Positions 32,178-47,100 of a DNA stretch of 64,000 nucleotides are shown here, piece after piece. The notes below the pieces were generated by a model. That model had not been told where the DNA came from and made no database searches. It was given only the letters and a program-made list of their open reading frames with translations. How positions within the stretch are numbered: position 1 is the stretch's first letter; the number at the start of each line of letters is the position of its first letter. The position numbers and the translations under genes are program-made. Origin of the DNA: Nectonema munidae (Eukaryota; Nematomorpha; Nectonematoida; Nectonematidae); assembly GCA_030549495.1 (NCBI GenBank), contig JAUIRK010000530.1, forward strand, positions 62,001 to 126,000, given 5' to 3'.

Positions 32178-35100
32178 GTAATTATTTTATATTTTTATAC
32201 AATATTGTGTTTGTAATAGTTATAATCTCACGCAGGGCCGGCCCTAGTGTTCGCGGGGCCCTATACAGAATTGATTTCACGGGGCCCAGTGTGGGTATGA
32301 AAAAAGATTAAAAGTGAGAAATAAAATTAAAAAAAAAAGAAAAGGGATTTTTATTACTTTTTCATTAACACAAAATGACGATCAAAGTAACTTTACTTTG
32401 CGAACCTTGCATTTAGCGAAATCATACAATATATCATCAAAATGAGAAGCGCGGAGTCTACTGCGGCCGCATAGGTTGCAGTGGCCTAAGGCCGGCCTTG
32501 ATCTTGCGTATATAAATATTTTGACGTCTTGCGTAATTTTTAGAATTCTTATCTTGATGTACTAAGTCTATTTAACTCTATTTATTTCAAATAGTATATG
32601 TCAATCTTATTTTCTTTTTGGTTTATTAATTTTCTATCGGGAATCAAAACCAGATTCTAAACACCTGAATTACGCCTTCTACGTGTTTATAAATATTTTT
32701 TTAAATAAAGTAACCCACTATTAAATTTATCTTCCATATGGCTTATTCTAAGAAAATTGAGGCTGAAATTTTTTGAATTATGAATTAACTTGAACGGCTA
32801 TCCTCGTCAATTCGCTTATATATTTTGTCCTTTAAAAGCGATGATAAAATTAACTATTTAAGAGGTTATGTACCTCTTTTGTCTAGATATTTAGTACTCA
32901 GTTTTTACATTGTGTACCTAAGATTTCAAAAAATTTGGCCAAACATTTTATTTAGGTCGATTTATTTATAGATTTGGCTCCATAATATTCACAAAATTTA
33001 TTTTAATAATAATAATCACTTCAAGTTTAAATTTTTATAGTTTAATGTTTAGATTTTTTACTTCTTTACAAGGTACAACATAATTAATCAATATGCTTTT
33101 TTAATGGTCGCATGTAGAAGGCATTATAATTGAATTTGTGCGATAGTTAAAACTGTTACTTGCAAGAAATTTAATAGAAATAAATAGGGTAAAATTACTA
33201 TGTTTGTTATATTATTTATTTATGGCACTTTTCTCAATTTTTTTCTGCCTTTAGGAAACAATTGCAAAGTAAATTTTATTTCAAATTTAGGTTTAATTAT
33301 TTTCTTTTTGTAAAATATTGGAAGTAAATTAATAAATTTATTTTAATAATGTATTTGGTTTTTCCACAGATTTCTAAAATTTTAAAATACCTCAATTGGC
33401 CATTGTAAACGTTCTACGGTTAAGAACTTACAAAATAGAACTGCGCTAGTAATCATTGAGACATGTAATATTCATATATAAAATAAAATATTTTTATAAT
33501 TTCATATATAAAATGAGTTTTCTTAAAATTTACATAGCATTGAGACATGTAATAATAAAATTAAATATTTTTATAATTTAGCAATTATAAAAACAACAAT
33601 AAAGTCTACCTATATTAACTGTGTCCATTGTTCATCTTTGGTGCGAATAGAAATGACAAAGTGCATAACTAAACAAAAATTAAAACGTGTCATGGAGATA
33701 AATATTTAGGCCATGCATATTTCAGTTTAAAACTAATCGACTTGTGTTATTTTATCACTTGCCTCTTCCAGTACTCAGAGAGAGCAAAATTTTTAATTAC
33801 TAAATCTTTTGTGGAAACATTTGTATTAATTATGTTTTAACTGTGCCACCTTTCTCTCAAGTAAAATTCAAGTTGTGGACATTGTAACTTCAATATTATC
33901 TAATCTTCAGCCTTTTTGGTTCCTGACTTTGTCCTTTTTGGCTGAGAAAGCCTGTTGCCACTTTGGTAGTATGACTGTTTTCACTAATAGAGAGGTTAAT
34001 CAGTTTGCTTCATGTCTATCCGATTGAGTAATTTTTCTGGTTAAGTTTAAATAAACGTTTTTTTATAAACAATTTTCTAGTATATACATTATATTGAATA
34101 TTTAAAAGAAATAAGCCGCTAAAAATTGTAATATTAACTTAATGAACGCTTTCAGATTATATGTATATGGTATATTTTAGAAATATATAATAGAAACTGT
34201 AGTTATATTATTTAAAGGGATGAAATATATTTTTAATTTAGATCTCACAAAGTTATAAACCAGGGCCGGTGCTAGGAATTGAGGCGTCTAATTAGAAATC
34301 TGATAGAGGAGCTATCAGAGTAGATAGAGGAGATAGAGGAAATTGATCGGTGTTTATATTTAATATAAAAAAACACAAAAACCAAAAAAAAGACAGTTAA
34401 TGCTTTGTATAAAAAAAATTAAAGGCACTTTGGATACTTTTATTGCTTTACTTTTAACATGAGATGCAAATTAGGCAATTACATATCCTCTTTTAAAAAA
34501 AGATTCTTCTAGCTTTTTTATTAGCAAAATATTTTCAAATATTTTTCGAGATATAATTCTAAAAATGTAGTTTATTAATTTTTAAAAACCTCTTTAAAAA
34601 ACCCTTTAAGACTTCAAGTAATAAAAAACCAAATTTTAGAACATACATTTATAGATTTTGGTTGACTGTCTATAAATATTAATTTTTTTCCATGTGATTT
34701 TAAAAACATTTTTTAAATTTTAGAGAAAAAATTTCTTTTTTTGAAATTTGAAGCTGTAGAAAACTTAAATGTTTAAAAACTAAGAAAAAAATACGCCCAT
34801 AATACGCCATTTTTTGCAATTCGCTTTGAAAAGTGAAAAAATCCGCCATTGATAAAAGAGGTGACAACGAAATTTACAAAATTCATCATGCATAATGAAT
34901 TAATATTATGAGAAAGATGATCTCACTTTTCATTTTACGTTTTAAGTAGTATTTTGTAGGTCATATAATACAGAAAAAGGCACACATGCGCGGGGCCCAA
35001 TTTGATAACATTGGTTAAATCGGCTTGAAACCGGCCCTATTATAAACATCTAGAAAACATTACAACGTGCATATTGAAGTTTTAAAATATATCGGAAACA

Positions 35101-38100
35101 CCAACTTTTTTTATATATTTTTTCGTTTTTTATTAAACTCAATATGATTCATAAATAAATAATATTAACAAATGTAGAGCAAAACCTATGTTAAATACAG
35201 TGGAATCGGGTTAGAGAACTTGGTTTAAGTTCGTACAAAGAGATTATGACTATGGCTGAGCTTTCAGGGCATGTTCAATGTGAATTAATTAGTTCATCTC
35301 GACGACTTTTTAAACCCCAGTATCGGTATCCCCCAAGAAATAAAATGTAGACATCGAAAATGCTTTAAAAACATTAAACTATTTCTTTAATGATTTATTA
35401 ATATAAGATTTCATGCTTTAAAAAAATTTAAGAAATAGCCTAACTGAACGAGTTTTATCATCTAGTTTATTTCTCATTCTCAATTTGATATAACTCATCG
35501 ATTCCAATACTTATTTTCTTGTGTGCATCTTTTATATTTTACTACATATTCAATCCCTTGCTATGAACGAACTACTTTGAGAGAGTAACTTCATAAAAAC
35601 TGCTTATTGATATTTCCTTATCTCCACTCCAAGGGCGCACATCCTGGGAAAGCTTTGCTCCCTCCCTTTCAAGGCGGGGGAGGGGCGGGCGAAAAAAACT
35701 TTTGCTCCCCATATAATTTTGAATTTTTTCAATTTTATATCTTTTATATCATTAAAAGACTTGTTTGTCTTATGTGTAGACTTTCCATATTACGTTATTT
35801 TTTTTACGGTTGAGTTTCAGACATAACTTCTTTCATAACTTAATTTTTTTTCTTAACTATTCTTAACTGAAATTATGCTTTTTGTTGTATGTCTTTTCTC
35901 TTAGAACCAAGATCAATGCTTACTTATGTAGCATTTTGATACAGCTTATCGTATCGTTTAATCAACCTAGTTGTGAGTTTAAAAACAGGTCCCGTGTCTA
36001 TTTGAAGCGAAAATTCACCGTTTGTTGTAAATAAGTGTTTTTATATTTTTTGTGTAGTACCGAAATTCAGAAACGACCATGCCTGTGATTTCGGAATAAG
36101 CAAGTTCGCTCTCAAGGAATCTAAATACACGTTATTCCCATTAAGGAATTGGACCGGGGAATTTAGTGACTATTATCCTTGTTTTCACTCTAAGCCAGTG
36201 GTTCTCAACCTTTTTACTCCCAGCCCCCTTTGATCATTTTCCAAAACCTTCTCTCCTTTTTCCCCTTTCCAAAATTACCTGTCTAAAAATTTGCATTTAA
36301 AATTTTTTTATTATCAAAGTTCACATTCTAAATAATTCTAATATAATATTGAAAATTTTCATATATGTGTGCAAAACTTTATGACATCGATATGTATCTT
36401 TGATAAAACATACTTTATTAGTAAGCTTTGTTATCCTAATATTTAATTGATACAATGTGCGGTCAGACTAAACACCCCAAAACACGGCAAATAATTTAAA
36501 AACATTATAAAAAAGATGATTAGTCTAAAAACCCCAAAAAAATTCGATAGTTTTAAGGAGTTTTAGGATTTTTTTGTAGTTTAGAAATATTTGCCGTTTT
36601 TTGCAATTTTTTGATGTGATTAGGGATTTTTGCGGTGTTTTATAATGTTTTAGGATTCTTGGGGTGTTTTGAGGAATTTTTAAGATTTTTTTGTAGTGCC
36701 TTAGAATTATTTGCCGTGTTTTGGGATGTTTTGAGGGGCTTTTGGTTATTTCTGGGTGTTTTGGGATTTTTAGTCTAACCCTTTTTTATAGTGCTTTAGA
36801 ACTATTTGGCTTGTTTTGCGGTGTTTTGTGATGTTTTGGCGTATTTTGAAGTGTTTTGGGGTACTTCCTGTTATTTCTGGGTGTTTAGGGATTTTTAGTC
36901 TAACCCTTTTTTTGTAGTGCTTTAGAACTATTTGGCGTGTTTTGTGTTTTGGGGTGCTTCCTGTTATTTCTGGGTGTTTTGGGGTTTTTTTTTATCTAAC
37001 CCTCTTTTTTGTAGTTTTTTAGAATTATTTAGGGTGTTTAGTTCTACAACACTAAATGTTTTAAATAGAGTAATTAAGATACAGAGTTGAGATTTTTTCC
37101 ATACTGAATATCAAGCACATGATCAGACTAAATTTAAGAATATAGAAAGCACTATAATAACAAAATAACACCAGGTTTACATTGAGTAAAGTTTGTAACA
37201 GTTAAAATCTATGTTTTAACCACGATCTTTTGCATATATGCGGTAGCCATAAATTTTGATAAATAGTGAAACGTATTGTAAATAAACAATGTTCCTTGAA
37301 ACACCCTTATATAAGTCGAGGCTGTCAACTTGTTGAAAAAAAGCATCAACCTATTTTCCGAAAAATACCGTTGTTTTTTCAGTTTCTCTGTTTTAATTCT
37401 TTTCTTCAATTTTTTAAGTTATTATCTTGAGTGCAATACCAACAAATAAAAGTACATAGTAGAACTTAAGTTCGTTGAACACGCATATACACTGCATTCA
37501 TATTATAAATGTATTGATTTATGCCTTGATTATCTCATGTATTTGTAATGAACGTGATGAAAGAGCCGAAACATCGATACTCAGATTGATATGTAAAACC
37601 AAAATAAGAAAGGAGAAACACAACAAATGATACATATAAAATCAATGTAAGGAACTCGATATATATTTTCTGCATGCTGGATATCCTATATTTTTGGTGA
37701 TTTCTGTTTTTTCTTTATAATTTGTATATTCTCGAAGAAATTTAAAGAAGAAATTAAAGAATTTTTATTAGGAATAAAAGTTTTAAAAAACGTAATTAAT
37801 TTTGCTTCAACAATGAAGCTTTATCAAACGCAGTAGAAGTGGATTTGGAAGGGAGAATGCAACGTTGTGAAGTGCATGGGTGAAGTTGAGCAGGAGAGAG
37901 TATGGTTTGTGAAGTACTATGTGAAGTGAACAGGAGATAGTATATTTGAATGTATGGCTTCATAGATGAAGCAAATTATAGTTAACGTATGAGAAGGCTA
38001 TTTGGATTTTATGCTGATACGCTAAATCAGGGTTGTCCAAACTTTATGAGGACGCGGGCCGCATTCGGCAAAGGAAACTAGATCGCGGGCCGCAGTTGAC

Positions 38101-41100
38101 ATTTTTCTACATATGCCTTGTCTTACCATACCAGATGTAAAGTAAAACATCTACATGTAAATGAACCTTTATATTTATCATAAAAAATATTGCCGGAGAA
38201 TAGATTAAAGAAGCTAAGATGTGAATATTACGAATAAGAAAGAGTGGAAATTTTGAGAAACGTCACTAGACTAGGAAGCCTTAAAAATAATTGACAAGTA
38301 TGATTAAGAATCAAACCTTAAATATATTCCTAAAAAATATTTAAAGAAGTATATTAAGGAAGCATTTTTATTAATAAATTTTTTAATAAAAACAACATAC
38401 AGTTTAATTAAAATTCAGTGGGATGGGTGTGCCTGCATTTTGGAAATTAGCTCCTTTGTGTCAATGTCAACTGAGGTTAAGGCTAAACGAAGGCAGGCTT
38501 CGAGAGATGTTTGATTAAGTAGATTCCTCTCTTTGGATTTAATCGACTTCATTGCGGAAAATGCTGCTTCACAAAGGTAGGTACTTCCAAACATTGACAG
38601 CAAGTGCAATCCAAACGGCGTAAATTGGGATAATGCTCTTCAGAAAGAAGAGGCCAAAATTGAGTGATTGGCAGTGTATCTTTGCTTAATAAAAACCGGT
38701 CTCTTTGCAAGTCACACAACTCAAGCTGCAAATCTTCATCGGCTTCTGATATATTAATAGTCAGCGGAGCAGTGAATACATTGAAGTTTTTCTCAAGGCG
38801 CTGAAAATCTTTAAATCGCTTGTTGAAGTCTTCAATCAGGGTATCAAGAGTTTCAACAAAGCAGCATCACAACTTGGAAAGTGAAGTAGAATGTCACTTT
38901 GCAGATTACTTTTGAAGTGGCATAATTTGTTGCGGAAGCCATCTACGAAACCATACAGAGAAGAGATTGTTTGATTCCTACCCTGTAAACTTAAATTGAG
39001 CTTATTCAGATGCTGAGTAATATCAGTGAGGAATGCTAGACCTTTCAGAAAGTTGACGTCTTTCAATAAACCTTTAAACCCATCAGTGTCTACACTCAGT
39101 TCTAAAAAGTTTAGAATCTCATTACGCAGACTGAAGAACTGCTGCAGACATTTCCCAGCACTGAGCCAACGAACAGTAGAATGGAGTGAAACGTCAGAAA
39201 ATTCTGTATCTAAATCTCTCAAGAAATCAACAAATAGACGATGTCTCAACGCTTTATTACCGCCTCTAATGAAATTAATAATTTTGAATACATGCTGCAT
39301 TACATCAGATAAACGTATACAGCGACTAGATAACGATTCTTGATGAATAATGCAATGAAACATTGGGCAGTCGACTCCAGCATCTCTCAAGTACGCTTTC
39401 AGCCCCCTTTTAGCTCCAGTCATTGATTTGGCACCATCTGTAACAATGCAAGAGCATTTCTGAAAGCCCCCATATTCGCTCACTAAAGAATTTAGCGCTT
39501 CATAAACATCAGATCCTTTCGTAGTGGTAAAAAGTGGGATTTTTTACAAAATTTTAAAAAAATTGTTCTAGACAAAAATTTGATTAAGCCGAGTAACTCC
39601 TCACTGACATTAAACTGTGAATCAATACTTCTAACAAAATAATCTGAATAGCTGAATTTGATTCTTGACCTTCTCCTGAACAAAATTGCTAAGCTCATCA
39701 ACACGTCTAGCAACAGTTTGATGTGAGAGTGGAATTTTTTCAAACTCACGAGCTGCATCTTTAAAACCCATGGCCTTTCCCATAGCTATTGCACATTGCT
39801 TGATGAGATCGCCGTCAAAGAATGCCTTTTTTGATTTGGCCATCAAAAGTGATACATCATAAGAAGCAATGGTTGTAGAAGACGAAGGCTTCACTAATTG
39901 GAAAATCTTTTCTTGACGCGCACGCAGGTTTGATTTGAGATCTTTGAGTAGGACTCGCCGCGCCTCACCAGTGTATTTATCATAACCAGTGACATGAAGA
40001 GTGCTGTAATGTCGTTGTACATTGTACTCTTTCATAACAGATATTATGTCATTATAAATTAAACATAAAACTCGACCACTTTGTTCTTTCACCAGGAATC
40101 TCAATTCCCAACTATCCTTGAACTGACGCTTTTCATCAGAGATTTTTCTTTTCTGAGCCATCGTAAAAATGTGGCACTAAGTCTGAAAAGAAAAAAAAAG
40201 TATGTAACTAAAATTATATAAGAATAAATAATATTCTAATTCAAATTTAAATAAAGTTTAGGAAGAAACAACTTTTTTCGAAGTAACTCAATAAATGTCT
40301 AAATAATACTAATTTTCAAAGGTTTTCTAGAAAAGACAGCGGGCCACATTGAAGGCCGCTGTTTGGACAACCCTGCGTTAAATGGCTAAAAAAATTTTAA
40401 AATTTTAATGTTAAATGGCTTAAAGGTTTTCGTGTACGGTTTTTTGTTGTTCAACAGGATTTTCTGTAGAAAATGTTCTTTTATTTCTAAAAGATTTGTG
40501 GGAAGGTACTAACTAGAACGGAGAAATTTTCATTGTGTGTTCTTAAATTCGGAGTTTGAGAGGGCGTTGTGTTTGGCCAATGTAAACACAGAAACATGAA
40601 TCGCATTTAAGCATACAGATCAAGGCTAGGGAGCCGGAGCCAGGAGCCATATTATGGAGATTTAAGGTGTGAAGCGACATCGCATTTAACACATTTATAC
40701 TTTGCACTTTGAATGTGACGATTAGCGCATCTTGTCTTTTCCTTGCTAACAATAAAATGGCCAACTTGATCAAATTTGATTTCTTTGATAATTTTTTTTA
40801 AATCTAGTTCTTTTCTCCTTTTTGTTTTGAATTTTATATTGTAAAAGTGTGCAAGATTGTTCTGATAAAGCATAGAAAATTCCTTTTTTCTTTTCTACCG
40901 CTATTTATTTGTATGATATAGAAATTGTGCATTGATGAACTTTTTATTGGCTTATTTTGTAGTATATTTTCTAATTTCATTGACAATATCATCAGAAAAA
41001 AATAGTTCTGCAGCTTCAAGACATGTAATGTGTTCATTAAAATCAAAATCATCCACTTCTTTCCCCATAAAATTTAAAATCTCTTTCTGTATCTTTTTCT

Positions 41101-44100
41101 TTCCATTTTTATAATTGTTACTATTTTCCTTGCCAATTTTGCCATTCAAAAATTCATGTACATATTCAAATTAATTATATTTTAAAAAATATTCTTCAGC
41201 TTTGTAGAAATTTGTCTGAACATTATTAAAAGTACTGCGGGGTGTTTTCATCGAGAAGGCACAATTGCGCCGCTTGTATCAAACTATGAAGAAAGTAGGC
41301 TTGATGCGGGATCGAACCCAAGACCTTGAGTTATCGAAACCCTGTATCTAACCAACCTTACTCACGTCCTTTTAATAGAAAAATCCATTTCCATCTGAAC
41401 TTTTGGATCGACTTTTATGAGATCTTAAATGATCTCGATTAAAATTAAAGTGTAAATCATCCAATATTTGAGTTGAAGGTTCACTTATGGATTATAAAAA
41501 GGCCGTTGGCTAAATTTTAAGGATTTATCTAATGGGAAACATCTTAATATTGAGATCAAGCGCTGCCCAATAGAGATAGAAAGTAGAAATTCTAAAATCC
41601 GAAGTATCCCCGTTTTCTAAATTTATGCTCGACTTCTCTAGAGAAAATAGATAGGCCATCTAAGCTGAATATTTTAGATGCTTTACCATATTATCCTGAA
41701 ATAGTTTGAAATGTGGCACATAGAGTAACTGCATTGCCTCCAACTCAAGTTGTTTTGAAACGATTATTTTCGGCTCTTCGTATTATTCATTCTGACTTAC
41801 GAGATTCAATGAAAGATTTGGTAGCGGCTATTTCGTTACTGAATTTTTTTGATCTGCCTTTAAATTCAGTGTAATTTTTATTTAACTAAACTTAAATTAC
41901 TAATTGGTAAGTTCTAGACAAAAAAATATATGACATGAAATAAGAATATCCGGTAAATAGGAAAATAAGGCCGGATTTTAGATAGTCCAAAAGTTTTAGC
42001 CGGATATTCGGCCAACCGAATATTTCTGGGGATACGGTATATCCCTAGATGTTACCAAAATAGATATCATTGCAAATTTCCAAGATATTGTCGTCGTATC
42101 TTATGTAAAATTTGGGAAAGTTATGAGAAGTAGTAATTTTTTAAATACCAACTCTAGTAGTTCTAAAACGTTGTTAGACGAGAGATGGAGGTATTTAGAA
42201 AGATTAAAATGCAGTAGTAATCTTTTTTCAAGGTTTTCCATCCTAAAGTATGTGCAGAATTTTGCCAAAAAATTCACATTTCAAGATTGTTTTCCCAAAT
42301 TTTATTAATTTTCTTTAGATATATACTAGGATTGACTTAGTATGCTACATATACTTGATATACATTTTGTTGCCTCCAGTGGCGTTATAAGAAAATCTAA
42401 TTTAATATATAAATTCCACATGACTAAATTTCAAATATGCTATAACTTTGCCATTTGAACAAAATTTATTATATTTATCAATGCATCATATTCCTAATGT
42501 TTTTAAATTTCACCGATTTTGTAAGTAAGAAAGTTATTTTTTAATTTTGCAAAACAATGTATTAATTATGTAATCTCGTGGAGTATATTGCCAGACTATT
42601 AATTGCAAAGATTATTATATCCGAAACTTTCACGTTGTAAAACAAAATCTACGTTATAATCTATTTTTTAAGCATAAACAACAATTTCATTAAAAATATG
42701 TCTTCTAAATCCAGAGATTTAAAAGCTTTCTTTGTATCTTTGCAATAGAACTTAGCACAAACGTGGAGTCATTTTTCATGAGAATCTTCAATACTTATTT
42801 TTAAGAGTCCTAATATATCTCTATCTCTATTTAACCGTTAAATTATTCATTTTATTAGAAGTTTTTGTCGAATCTCTTAATACACTTTTCGCTTTTCACG
42901 AAAGTATATCTATAGGATTCTAAGATTACTGAGATGATGTTGATTGAATGGATGTTAGCTCTTTCTGATCATGTTGCTCCCATAGTACATCTTTTTCGAC
43001 GAGTCGACCCCACCCTATCCATACTGTTTTCTGATATAACGAGTGTTGGAATTAACCGTTTAAGTCTTTTTAATGGACGCAGTCGGATTATTGATTTTGC
43101 AGTAGTATCTCAAATTATTTAATTTTGTTTGCTTTTTGGGATCAAATGTGTTAATTTCATTCATGAATATTTTTGGAACATTTGGACTCCCAAAATACAA
43201 TTGTTTCCTTTTATATCTTTGTTCGCATCAATGTTTGCATTTTCAGACTGTTTTCTTACATTTTTTTAATATTTGTAATTTTCAGTCTAAATCTTTTTCA
43301 TTTTTTTATTGTGTTGAATAAATGTTATTCTATGTTTATTTACTATTTTTCCTCCTTCATATAATTTTGTTTTTGTCATTGTTTTCCTCTCTTTCTTTTA
43401 TCCTCCTTCTTACCACCAGAAATCTATCAGGTACATTGATTTTTAAACCATATGGTATCAGTCACTGTTGGAATTATGGATTAATAAATATAGTATAACT
43501 CTTTTTTCCCATTCACTTTTTTCTTTAGACGCTTTTCTTGTGTTTTTAATTATGAAGATTTAGGTGTTAAAATTTTGCTTTTATTCTCGATAAACCAGAC
43601 AATATAAAAATTTCAAACAGAAAGTTTTTATTGAACATTTATTTTTTCAAAGATTGAATTTATGTTGTTAGAAATTTTTTAAATGATAAAAATTTCTTTT
43701 TCCTTATTTTAAATTTCAATTTTCTTCTCATTTTATATTTTTCTATTGTATTTTTGATTTTCTTCTCGTTTTGATATCCTAATTGTATTTTTATGTTCTC
43801 ATTTTGATTTTTTATATACTCATTTGAACTTTAAAAGGTATAATATTGGAAATTTTTGTTTTATATTCAGCATGCCAATAAGGCGTATTATTTTGTTTTT
43901 TAATTATATCTATTTAATTACGAGCTTATTTTTATGCAGTAAATTGTTTCGATGTAAATTGCCAGTATTTCAGAATTTTGTATTTCATTCTAAAAATACT
44001 TGTAAACTTTTTAAGGGCAGAAAAATCTGAAGTTTTGAGTGAAGACTTGATCCTAGTTGAAAAAAGAGTTGATTTTATCAAGAGTTGTTGTAATTCGACG

Positions 44101-47100
44101 TCAAAGCGCCTCTACTCATGTCTCAATGGTCATGGAGCAGATCTTGAGAAGCGATTGGTAAAAAATTTCCATCATATTTTAATCAGTTAGCGGCCAGAGT
44201 CGACTTTACAAAAATAAAATCGTCTGCCTTTATCAATGCTCTTTAATACAAATCTTCTGCTTTACATTAGATATCGTCTGATTATTCTGGTCGTTAACGG
44301 GTTAAATATAAAATTTGACACTTTCGTTTGCATAATAATAAGTTCTTCGCAGTCATAAGCAGTGTGTGGATTCGAAGCGAAAATATCCGCTTCCGACTGC
44401 TCGTACTTACAAAAATCCTACTCCGACTTCAAGTAGTTAAGAGAATAAAATTAATTTAACGCCACCAACTCTTGGCTTCTGACGTTGCCTAGAGAAGTGT
44501 CACTCCATATGCTTACAAGAATTAAACTTTTTTTTTTAAATTTATTTGATATACTTAAAAATAACCTCATTCGCTTCTAAATTTTATCACATGGCAGCGA
44601 CTCCCCTGTCTTGGACATAAGCAAAATGTCTATTTTGGAGTTTTAGTTTTAGTGGTCTATCATTTTATTATTCTTTCTGTAATATAAATTTTTTTTTAAT
44701 TCTCTAAAATGTACTAACATGTTAAGCGGTAGTAACTTTTTGGAATTTATAAGTATGAAGAGTAGGCACATCTGGCACGTATTATTGACAACCTTTAAAT
44801 AACTTATTTCTTTTCATTTTTAACCATGACATATTGCATTTTTATGCTTTTCTCCATAAATGTAAAAAAGTAGTCTTAGCATACTTCATATAGCATTTTT
44901 TGGCATGTTGACTAATGTAGTGGATGCCTTTTGCTAAAAAAAATGTGTATTTTGATTAAAAAATTAATGAGAATAGGGTTTCCTTGCTCTAAATTAATAT
45001 ATTTAAAACTATATCTATACAAATAAAAAAAAGGAATGGAAACCAAATTTTTGTGTGTATTAGGAGTTGGAGTCTGACTTTTGTAGATTTGAGTTAAGCC
45101 AAGAGTAAAAGCTCTCTCTTTTGAACAAGCAGTCTTTTTTATGAACTTTCAATATTCTGATTCCTTCGATATATTTTATTTGTAATATTCAGTATTTACC
45201 CTACTAGGTATTCTTTATATGTTCACCGTATGAAATCTCTTTTTAGCCAAAGTTTTTAAAAGTCTTTTATATCTTATGATATCCTGACTGGAGCATATTT
45301 TAATTTTCAGAATTTTATTCCTATGAAAAGTATTTTGTTTATTATTCCTCACTTCATCTCTAACTTGTGTAATTGACGCTTCAAAAAAATAAAAGATCGA
45401 TTTGTGATCATTACACTGTTAAAATTGTGTAGCATTTTAAAAGATCTGCACACCCTTTCCCCTTTAGATTTCTGGCATAGCCTCCTTCGTGACGATGGCA
45501 CACATGTTTAGAACCGCTGCTCAAGGAACTCAATAGAAGTGTTCATTTTATAAAGCATTTTAAGTTCTAAATTATCTTTTTTAACTTCTTTGGACTTTAA
45601 AAAAGACAATTTAGAACTTAAAACACTTTAATAAATATAGATTTTTTGATGTTATTTACCCATTGTAAAATTTTGTAAACAAATAAATTGCAGAATTTAG
45701 GTAATTTTAACAGATAAAAGTATTCCAATTAGTTTCGTCAAGGGGCTGGCTGCCTTCTTCACATGAAAAAAAAATATTGAGAGTGAAAAGATACAACTCA
45801 TATCTTTATTCCTCTTAAGAAGGCAGCCTCTTTCCCGAAACTAGATAGGATCTGTTAAAATTACCGTAATAATTTGCAACATTCGTTTACAAGAATACTT
45901 TGATAATTTGAAATAGCATTAGCTGTTTAGTGGGGTTCACTAATTGAGGTTTTATTGTAGCAGACTGACTCGGAGTCAGATTCAGAAGTTTTGAAGGAGC
46001 AGGAGGCAGAGTGTGGGAAGTTAAGATGAAAATGGAAGTCGACAATAAAAGGCCACGACCTCAACGCCTGAAATGATGAATTCTGCTTTATTTCTAAATA
46101 TATTCCTATTTATTGTTGTCTACTTCATAAACACTTTTTGTTTTGTTTCTTTGAGTAAGCATTAAGCCTCATCCCTATATCCTTCTTTTTTTTAATATAT
46201 TTCATGGGATATTTCACTACAAAATATACACAACATGGTGAAGTCCGGTTTTAAGGAAGTTGGAGTCTGACTCTATCAAATACTTTGAGTCGTAGTCTGC
46301 CTTTTTACCTTGCTACCATACTACTCTGATAAAAAGTAGGAACATTTGTGAAATTTAACACTATAAAAATGGAGTCTTTTAAGAACAGAGGTCGATCTGA
46401 GGCGATGTGATTTCGGGTAAATACAAAATTTTAGCAATAAAAAGAATTGAAAAAGCGCGGTATAAATTAAGTATACATCGATTAATACGAAATTTCCTTT
46501 TATTAAATTTTTTTGGATTCATCATCCACATTGCTGATTAATTATAAACTCGATAATCTTCTAGCCTAGCTCAGTTTAGCTCATTTTTATTGAATTGGTG
46601 AAAAAGTTTCAGAATATGCTTCGCAAACTGCATCTCCCAAAAACTTTATTGAGAGTGAAAAGAAGAGATGTTCTCCTCAAAGTTGGTGGAAATTCAAGGA
46701 TACTACTGCATTGCCAACAACTCATCACTTATTTTTGTTTAAATCGAAAATGACATAAACTAGAAGTTGTATATGCGTTACAGTTCCCTAATACACACAC
46801 ACACATTCTTGCTTGCTAAACATTTTGTTTACAATTCTTCGTCTCCCATCATTCTCTGCCTTTTCTAGTTTTGTGTACCTGTGACTAATAGTTGTCGGCC
46901 TCTTGCGTTAAATAGACAGCTTTCATTTTCTCTACTCATTCTTTCCAACAGTATGCTTATCTACTTGGATCGAGCTTTATATTTAGTTTTAGTATTATTT
47001 ATTTATTTATGTTGTTTATAACCTATAAAAGTGTATATACAACCTTCTAGAGTTCTTCGTGGGCTGGGTAGGGTATGCGCGTCCGTTTGGATCAAATACC

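Noticed and set aside
42934-43122. 62-codon ORF with MMLIEWMLALSDHVAP
   Set aside because: Not part of the BAR-RhoGAP frame, no recognisable domain and no splice support.
36196-45515. A single 9-kb hAT element between CAGTGGTTCTCAACC and the inverted CAGCGGTTCTAAAC at about 45515
   Set aside because: The 8-bp flanks do not match convincingly and another complete hAT plus a host exon lie inside. The two ends probably belong to different elements.
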